Shown here piece by piece: positions 57,600 through 64,000 of a DNA stretch of 64,000 nucleotides. Made by a program: the position numbers and the translations under genes. How positions within the stretch are numbered: position 1 is the stretch's first letter; every line of letters starts with the position of its first letter. Source of the DNA: Diorhabda sublineata (taxonomy: Eukaryota; Arthropoda; Insecta; Coleoptera; Chrysomelidae); NCBI RefSeq assembly GCF_026230105.1, contig NC_079480.1:7110488-7174487 (forward strand), given 5' to 3'. Under the pieces are notes generated by a model. That model had not been told where the DNA came from and did no database searches. It worked only from the letters and a program-made list of their open reading frames with translations.

Positions 57600-59240
57600 T
57601 TGCCTGCAATTGCTTTTGTTGTCGAATTCAGAAAAATGCGTGATTTCCAACTTTTTGGATTATCGAAAATTTGTTAATTATGTAAACATGGAAAATTTAA
57701 TGTAATTTTTTTCAGAGCCGTCATTATTTTGGGAAACCGTCCTCGTAGAAAGTTGAATCGTGAAAAAATTCAAATGTCGTTTTTTAGTTCAAGTTGTTGA
57801 TACTGAGAAATCTAAATCATTGTTTCTAGAAGCACCGAATCGTGTATTTGCTTGAATCTCTAAGATATTGTCTTACATATTAATATCAGTGCTTGAGTAA
57901 ATTCTAAAATCCACGCTTGGGGTGCCTTGCTTTAAGACCATATGCGCAGTGAAATAATTCATTTATTGACATCACAAAAGGAATATGAGCACAAATATAT
58001 CAAGTACTTCAAATAATAGAAAAAAATATGTGCTATTTCCAGCATATGCTGAAATATGGAGCTTAATACAAAAATCAATAAAGACTAATCTAATAAATCA
58101 GGTAACAAATGAAACTGAGAATAGGGGTCTTAAATATCACAAAATCACAACTTTAGAATTTAATTTTTCTTACACGGTTGACCATAATTTTTCTGAACAC
58201 TGCAGCAGAAGCATTCATTGGCGTTCGAATTTAAATTTATATTTTAGAAGGTGGAGTATATGTGGAGTGAAATTAGAAAGCAAATATTGTTATATGTTGT
58301 TACTAAGAACAAGGATAAGACGAACAGAACTATGGGTGTTGGGTTGAAAAAATCCTTACTGTTTAATTTAATTCCATTATTTGGACTTCACTCTATAATT
58401 ACACACATTCTATATGTGTACTCTAATCAGCACCCAGTCGGCTCACTATCTTAATTTTTGTTTTTAAATATTCAACTATGTAAACGTCTTTTGCATAATG
58501 AACATTTCTGCATTACTTTTTCTATATTAACTGCATTAATTTAGAACTGACATACATATTTTTGGCGGTTATAGAATTTTCAGAAGGATAAATGAATGGT
58601 AGAAATGATTACGAGAAAGTATCATCAACCATACCAACAATGTCTCTTGAAACACACTTCTGCATTTACTTCCTCGCCATTTTGATAACAGTGGGTTTCA
58701 TTATTCGCCGTTTCACTCCCGGCAAAAGGGAGTGATCATTTGGGTGCCGATATTCTTCATTTATGAACTAAACTCTGTTGTTTTAGAATGTTGCTTACAT
58801 ATTTCTTATTGATTTTGAATTTTCTGTCCACTTTCCGAAAATTGACTTCTAGTTGAAATGTTTTAACAAATGCTTTCCATTTCTTTTTCGGAATTATTTT
58901 GCTTTTCTGAGTTAGTCTGATTTTCTTTCTATCGAAATATCTATTTTCAATCGCTGATATATATCGTAAATTGTTTTTATGGCTATTTCCATGTTTACAA
59001 AGTAAATAACCTTAAACTATTTCTTCAGATCTTGATTTTGTTGATAAAATTTGGCAATTATTTTACGTTGTTCGTTTTCTTTCAAATTTTCCAAAACTGA
59101 ACTTCTAACAGAGACGTAATGTTTATACATAGGACATTTGACAACTGCCAAATTACAAGAATTATTGTAATATTCACCAAATTTTCGTCGTGTAGAAAAC
59201 CTTATTCAATAACGACTAACTAAAAAAGTTCCAGTGCATA
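57600..59240. other. Intergenic; weak minus-strand coding-like stretch
   Basis: 57985-58347 plus is open for 120 codons but not recognised. On the minus strand 59160-58860 reads SVLENLKENEQRKIIAKFYQ before a stop and resembles the start of an arthropod transposon protein, too weakly to assign. Around 58705 there is a small hairpin (TCACTCCC/GGGAGTGA). Confidence 0.3.
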
Positions 59241-59639
59241 TAAAAAAATCATTCCATGTATGATGAATCAAATTTTGATATTGCTGCTATTGGCGAAGAA
59301 GACGTCCATCGCGCGGAAAGGGGCACTGCTGCATCAAAACAAATATGGCTGCGACAAGGCTTCGACGTCCATACGATTAGCGAATTATTTCATGTATTTT
59401 TTAGCAATCGCAAGAGACAGTGTCCCGGAAATAGTATTAAAGCAAAAGTTTTATCTAAACTGTGGAAGCATTAGCTAAAATAAACATACCTATGCAAAGC
59501 TGCTGCCAAGCTGAAATAAAGACAATTAAGGATAACAGGGAGCAGGTATGTTGTCATGTTGCGGTTTAGCTATGCGTTAAGTAATAATGATGTAATAAAT
59601 AATGTAATAATAATAATAATTTGTATCAAATTCCAGGTG

Positions 59640-60030
59640 CACATTTTTACGTACGCTCAAAATAACTGGTTTGATAAAGCAAGAAGGTATTTCTGACCTG
59701 ATGAATTTTCAACTGATGCTACACGCCATGGCAATACGTATGAACCTGTAGGGAGAGAGTATCAAACTAATCAATGGGTAAGAGAAACGGGTTTGATTGT
59801 ATCAAAGACTGAACCTTGGTTAGCTTATTCTGCAGATGGTTGTTGTTAAAACTTCAGATGGATCAATGAAATTATTCTTGTTCTGTATGTTCTTTAAATC
59901 TAGCCTTTGTTTTCAACTCCATTGGGAGTTGAAAACAAAGTGTGAAAAGTACTTAAAAGTAGAAGGAGATTCTTGGGAATTGAACAAAAAGCACAAATAT
60001 TTTGTTTCGATTGAAATCTTGTCATAGATT
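59640..60030 (+). pseudogene. YqaJ-type nuclease relic
   Basis: Frames give ATRHGNTYEPVGREYQTNQW, VRETGLIVSKTEPWLAYSAD and, after a damaged stretch, CEKYLKVEGDSWELNKKHKY. This is the YqaJ exonuclease-like pattern: (A/G)..G...EP.A...Y......V.E.GLVVS...P.L..SPDG, then YL......L.K.H.YY.Q. The Asp of SADG is kept. The central I.EIK.P block is replaced by sequence containing a 16-bp perfect hairpin. In arthropod genomes YqaJ domains usually travel with mobile DNA (family knowledge). Confidence 0.5.
59905..59940. repeat. Perfect 16-bp hairpin inside the YqaJ relic
   Basis: CTTTGTTTTCAACTCC (59905-59920), loop ATTG, GGAGTTGAAAACAAAG (59925-59940). It sits where the conserved catalytic segment should be, so it probably arose by a local inverted duplication that destroyed the gene. 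Confidence 0.9.
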
Positions 60031-60149
60031 TACTCGTTCATTCACGAGTCAAGCATACACGCTTTCTTTCTTGTGGATAACATGTTTCCATTGCTTTGAC
60101 AAGCATATGCCTTAGAAACCAGAGCCGAGACAACAACAACAACAAGAAT

Positions 60150-60480
60150 GATCAGAACCACAGAGATGAAAGTACTGCGAACCATCAAGGGAGTCACCCT
60201 CAGGGATCGAATAAGGAGTGATGACATGACAGAAGAATTGGGTGTACAGGATGTGGTGAGATGGGTCAGGGCAAGAAAAAGATTCTGGAGGGATCACGTA
60301 GAACGAATGGCAGAAGAATGGGCAAAGTGGGCTAAAACTCAGAGACCGAACACACGCAGACCTGTAGGCAGACCACCAAAGAGGTGGTACGAGAGCTGGA
60401 GTTCAGCTTCTCAGGAAGATCCAAGAAGAGGGCTAAACGTACAGGATTGAACATGACCTGGTCCTATTGGAAGAGGAAGA
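60150..60480 (+). pseudogene. RTE/craft-type LINE C-terminal fragment
   Basis: Translation reads TEMKVLRTIKGVTLRDRIRS, DDMTEELGVQDVVRWVRARK, RFWRDHVERMAEEWAKWAKT and RRPVGRPPKRWYESW. This is the post-RT tail E.K.LR...G.T..DR.RN..I...L.......I......W.GHV.RM....W......GRP..RW. The frame is nearly intact, hence relatively young. The RT itself is missing. Confidence 0.65.
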
Positions 60481-60489
60481 AGAAGATTA

Positions 60490-61250
60490 TGTACGTCCTC
60501 TTTGTGAAAGTAGTCGATACAGAGCTTCCAAACTGTCAGGGAGAAAATGTATATTCCATAAATATTTGTACTACCCCTAAATAATCCGTACTTTCTCCAA
60601 AAAGGTTTTCCACTTGTATGCAGTGTTTTTGAACATGCACTTCCACTACCTTACCATTTACACTGTGATGGCTCGATACAAGTTTCGACGAGATGTAGTT
60701 ATATAAGTAACGAAGCAATTAAGAAACGCGGATGTAAAAACAGTCAAATGGGCCATAGAAAAATATGATTATGACGTTGCTGTGGCGCGTAAATATTTTA
60801 TACGGGAAGTATTAAAAAGGAACATGAAAAAAATAATTATTCCAAATACCATCCAGTTATTGTTCAACTTCCAGTGAAGAAGAGTAATAGTATCATAATG
60901 TTTTGTTGTCTAAGTAATATTGTAGAATTATAACAGGTATATTATTATCATGAATTTGGTTGTTTTCGATGTTATCATCTCATCTCAATCAGAATTTGTT
61001 TTGTTTATCTATTTTTGAAACATGAATATAGTTCAAAAAAACTGAAAAACGCGCTTCTTAATGACATAAAATTAAAAAGTTCTGTATTTATTCCCACTTA
61101 TTCCGTCATTTTGTGATAGGAAGTGAATGTTTAGCATTTATATATCTTGAATTGAATGAAGATAATTTTTATTTTGAAGATAATACATTGGGAATTGGTG
61201 AGTTCAGTTTGATGGTTCATTATCATACGCACTATGTGGTAACATTATTT
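60490..61250. other. Intergenic, nothing assigned
   Basis: AT-rich sequence without recognisable motifs. The piggyBac relic begins at its right end. Confidence 0.35.
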
Positions 61251-61254
61251 TAGT

Positions 61255-62290
61255 TTTGTGTACGATGGAGATTCAGCTCCTCAACGATCTATATGAGTCT
61301 GTACGACTGATGACGAATATACCTTTGATTTCGATGCGATCCAAATCACAAAATTAACGATTCTGGTTATGATAGAGAGGAAGAGGCAGCTACAGAACCT
61401 CATGAAATTCTTGAACACAATGACAGACGTATGTATTATTCCGCTAAAGACAACACAAAGTGAACAAAAAAGAATGAAGTAACTCCAATTAACTCTTGGA
61501 ACGCTCTTTCTGATAATATCGATATTTAGAACAATATACAAATTTGTATATACGTAAAATTGCAACCAGCTACAAATACAAATACGATGCATGTCAACAT
61601 ATAAAGTAGAATTTTTTGGGCTTAATGTATCTAGCTGGTCTAGATCATGGTGGGAATTTGGTAATTTTGAGAGTTGCACAGTTGAATTTTTATTGCGATC
61701 ATGTATCGAAGAAGATTTATCTCCGCTTAAAAATTATAACGCTTGATAATACGGATACAAGAGAGAACAGAACAGCAACCAACAAAATTGAAACTATTAG
61801 TGAAACGTTTCGAAATATTCAGTTGGAAAGTACGTGACACTGGACGAAATTCTTTTAGCAATCCGAAGATGTGCATTCCGCGGTAGATGTGTATTCCGCT
61901 TGTACATGGCACAAAAGCCACGCAAGTAGGGCATGAAAGTATTTTCTACTGCCAAAACATTTTATACTTCACTTATACAAATACAATTGATTCAAGACTG
62001 AATACAGTCCTACAGCTGTAGGTAGATTGAAACGTTATAAGAGAGAGCTTCCACCTATAATTATAACTATGGACACCAGACTCACATCTTTTTCAGTTTG
62101 TTAATATGATTTCTTCATTGAACAGAGATGATAACATAGATTATAATGCTGGCGATAGGCAGCAACTTGAGATTATTACTTTATACAGCAGTGCAAAGAG
62201 CGACGTTGATGTAGTGGAGAGAATGATGATATTCTATACTGTAGCATGGGAAACCAATCGATGAGGACTAGTATTTTTTGTTTTTTTTTT
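61255..62290 (+). pseudogene. piggyBac transposase relic (copy 2)
   Basis: In order on the plus strand: acidic TDDEYTFDFD, then REEEAATEPHEILEHNDRRM, YYSAKDNTK (piggyBac Y.(G/S)K....W), FFGLMYLAGLDHGGNL, LDNTDTRENRTATNKIETIS and ETFRNIQ, then near 62150-62260 YNAGDRQQLEIITLYSSAKS, DVDVVERMMIFYTVAWETNR (piggyBac NK.K.GVD..D.....Y...R.T.RW). The first catalytic Asp region lies between 61900 and 62100 and is badly decayed. Many stops. Confidence 0.65.
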
Positions 62291-62299
62291 AGTTTTTGA

Positions 62300-63000
62300 C
62301 ATCTACATGATCCCTTTCCAAACAAGAGAGGCTACTGCAAATACTGCAAACGAAGGAAAACCCAGAATTTTTGTGGTTTTGTTAAGAGTTGGCTTTGTAT
62401 GATTCCTGATTATTGGTGGGAGTAATAAAAGCTCAAAAATTGATTCACTCTATCATAAACATCATTTCCTATTATTGCCTTACCCATTTTTGGTTATTAG
62501 TATACAACTCCACAACTTCTGACAATTTTTTCATAAATTTTACGTGTTTATATATAACAGTTTTGAAGTTGAGAAAGGTAAAGGTACTTTTTAATATCAT
62601 ACATAACAAGTAGTTACGAAATGTCTCATTTGATTCGTTTAAAGTGAACAAGTATTGTGTTGAAATGAATCTCTGATGCATATAACTGCTGGAATAGCGT
62701 TTTCTTTGACAAAAAGTTCATTTCGAAATTTAATTCACATTCCTTCTACGAAAGATGCGATCGTTGTACGAATTCTCCCATTTTCCTCATTCTTTCGGCA
62801 TTTCCGAATAAACTGAATGCTGAATAATATCACATACATAATTACTCACTAACATGACAGTGCCTTTCTGAATACAAGATAATTTCATATTGTGTACATA
62901 TCAAACACCTGTTAAAGAATGATAGCATTCCATTGAACTGTAAATAATATCGTTAGAATTCAGTCTTTGCATTTTGGACTAACCTTATTGAAAAAGGTTA
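62300..63000. other. Probable 3' UTR and flank of the LRR gene
   Basis: AT-rich sequence downstream (on the minus strand) of the stop codon at 63008. The 3' UTR should lie here, but I cannot choose a polyadenylation site among several AATAAA-like strings. Confidence 0.3.
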
Positions 63001-63007
63001 ACGCTTT

Positions 63008-63405
63008 TTACACAAATAAGATGAAAACGATAACAAAAAGAACATTTAATGTGAATTGTGCACCAATATTTGTAGACATGTCGCTTCCTTGCGGTGAACC
63101 TTGTTTGACTGTAATGGGTGTGGGTCTATATTCTGCGGGACAAGGTAGCTGCTTTACGGGAATGCTCAATAAATTCATTTTTTGACTACCAATTTCATTC
63201 ATTTGTACATTTATGTCTTCAGCGTATTTGTTGTTGTCTAAATCCGGGGGACACACCAAATTTTCAACTCTATCCTTAGAAGAAACTCTATCAGAATAAA
63301 ATGAACATTCCAGATCATCCAATGCTTTACGTATATGCGATTGAGTAGATTTTTGATGAAGTACGTAAATCCAGTCCAATCTGCAGTCACAACTGAATCT
63401 GTTAC
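63008..63405 (-). CDS. LRR cell-surface protein, terminal exon with LRRCT and GPI-type tail (connectin-like)
   Basis: Last coding exon, entered through a polypyrimidine-AG acceptor at 63406. Two bases complete a split codon, then NRFSCDCRLDWIYVL begins an LRR C-terminal capping domain with the usual cysteines (CDC, then LEC, then VCPPD). A hydrophilic linker rich in Asn, Asp and Ser follows. The protein ends with small residues (SDMSTNIG) and a hydrophobic stretch (LNVLFVIVFILFV) with no charged residue after it, then TAA at 63010-63008. That is the pattern of a GPI-anchor signal rather than a transmembrane helix with cytosolic tail. In insects this combination fits connectin, or less well chaoptin, both homophilic adhesion proteins; the exact orthologue is my inference. 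The LRR-bearing exons would lie to the right of the window. Confidence 0.75.
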
Positions 63406-64000
63406 CTAAAAAAAAGTTATGGATTAGATTCTATCAGATGAATTTTTACAAATAATATAGTCTAGATATCAAGTCCATAGATAGATGAATAGCAATATTC
63501 ATTTATGGTTCATTTGCAGCTAATTTCAACGATAAAGACAATAGACTATGTTGAGAATATTGAGGCCTATTTACAAATGCTTTTGAACTTATTCAATGTT
63601 CAAGCTAAATTCTTAAGCATGCGCAAAACCAAGATGTAAGATGTAAAGCTGCTCTGGAGAATAAAGAGAATAAAATTACAAATATATATGGCATGAATTG
63701 TAATGTTAAACTTCACTCAAAAAAGGTCAAAACAGTTTATCCTGCTATAAGGAAGGTTACGAAAACCATTAAGTAATTGCAAATTATTAAATAATTGAGG
63801 ATGAATTCTCACTTTCTAAAAGAAGAAGGGTAGGTTGAGTTGTACATTTCCTTGCCGGAATTTCTGTTTGTGATTGATTGAATATAAATTATTTCAAAAG
63901 AATCCATTTAGAAATGAGATCAAATAATCATATCAAAGTTGTTTAGCAACTAACATATCTAAAATAATTGAGCATATTGAATAAATATTAGAAAAATTTA
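63406..64000. other. Intron of the LRR gene at the window edge
   Basis: AT-rich sequence upstream of the last exon acceptor. No further LRR exon is visible before the end of the window. Confidence 0.4.

Noticed and set aside
57219..57650. 143-codon open frame on the minus strand across the (TG)n tail
   Set aside because: It is read through simple repeats (poly Thr-His) and the antisense of the LINE insertion; it has no domain.
61281..61679. 132-codon minus-strand frame with hydrophobic stretches
   Set aside because: Antisense of the piggyBac relic; the plus-strand frames carry the family motifs.
1..64000. tRNA, rRNA, CRISPR, bacterial operons or prophage
   Set aside because: No A/B-box pair with cloverleaf, no rRNA-like conserved blocks, no regularly spaced repeats, and all coding signals are eukaryotic.

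Overview
The window is AT-rich, intron-rich eukaryotic DNA that is almost certainly from an insect. The insect assignment rests on a Rhesus-type ammonium channel gene (Rh50) with large introns, a leucine-rich-repeat adhesion-protein exon, TTAGG-like (insect telomere-type) runs, and a transposon mixture typical of arthropods: many mariner/Tc1 relatives, piggyBac, hAT, PIF/Harbinger, Merlin-like, Helitron, Penelope-like, jockey/CR1/RTE-type LINEs. The order or species cannot be fixed from sequence alone. There are no rRNA genes, CRISPR arrays or bacterial operons, and I saw no tRNA gene.

Host genes. (1) Rh50 lies on the minus strand. Four coding exons can be joined with consistent splice phases: 34272-34158 (start codon), 20094-19908, 10936-10786 and 5057-4892. 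They encode about 206 residues, roughly the first half of the channel. The remaining exons should lie beyond the left edge, because none is visible between 1 and 4891. Introns 1, 2 and 3 are about 14.1, 9.0 and 5.7 kb and are packed with dead transposons. (2) At the right edge (63405-63008, minus) is the last coding exon of an LRR surface protein: an LRRCT domain, a low-complexity stem and a hydrophobic C-terminus that looks like a GPI-anchor signal (connectin-like). The 28.7 kb between the two genes is intergenic and full of transposon relics.

Layout. 1-4.9 kb: intron 4 of Rh50, with a foldback structure carrying a hammerhead ribozyme, a Helitron relic, a MITE and a LINE tail. 5-10.8 kb (intron 3): mariner pieces split by a MITE, a PIF/Harbinger element with both ends, and a Merlin-like deletion derivative ending about 25 bp from exon 3. 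11-19.9 kb (intron 2): a Penelope-like remnant with hammerhead-like motifs, a jockey LINE, and a long featureless tract. 20-34 kb (intron 1): mariner, jockey, piggyBac, RTE, tyrosine-recombinase, LINE, CR1, Penelope, pogo and hAT relics. 34-63 kb (intergenic): hAT, mariner copies from several lineages, an ORF1-only LINE insertion with perfect target-site duplication, a YqaJ-type nuclease relic, an RTE tail and a second piggyBac.

Almost every coding-like stretch outside the two host genes has stops or frameshifts, so the transposons are fossils. The most notable items are the structurally intact type I hammerhead ribozyme at 1891-1949, the related hammerhead-like motifs at 12.1, 12.5 and 30.9 kb, the 1-kb ORF1-only LINE at 56.5 kb, and several short unidentified protein-like segments. 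All family calls were made by eye from translated motifs; no database search was possible.
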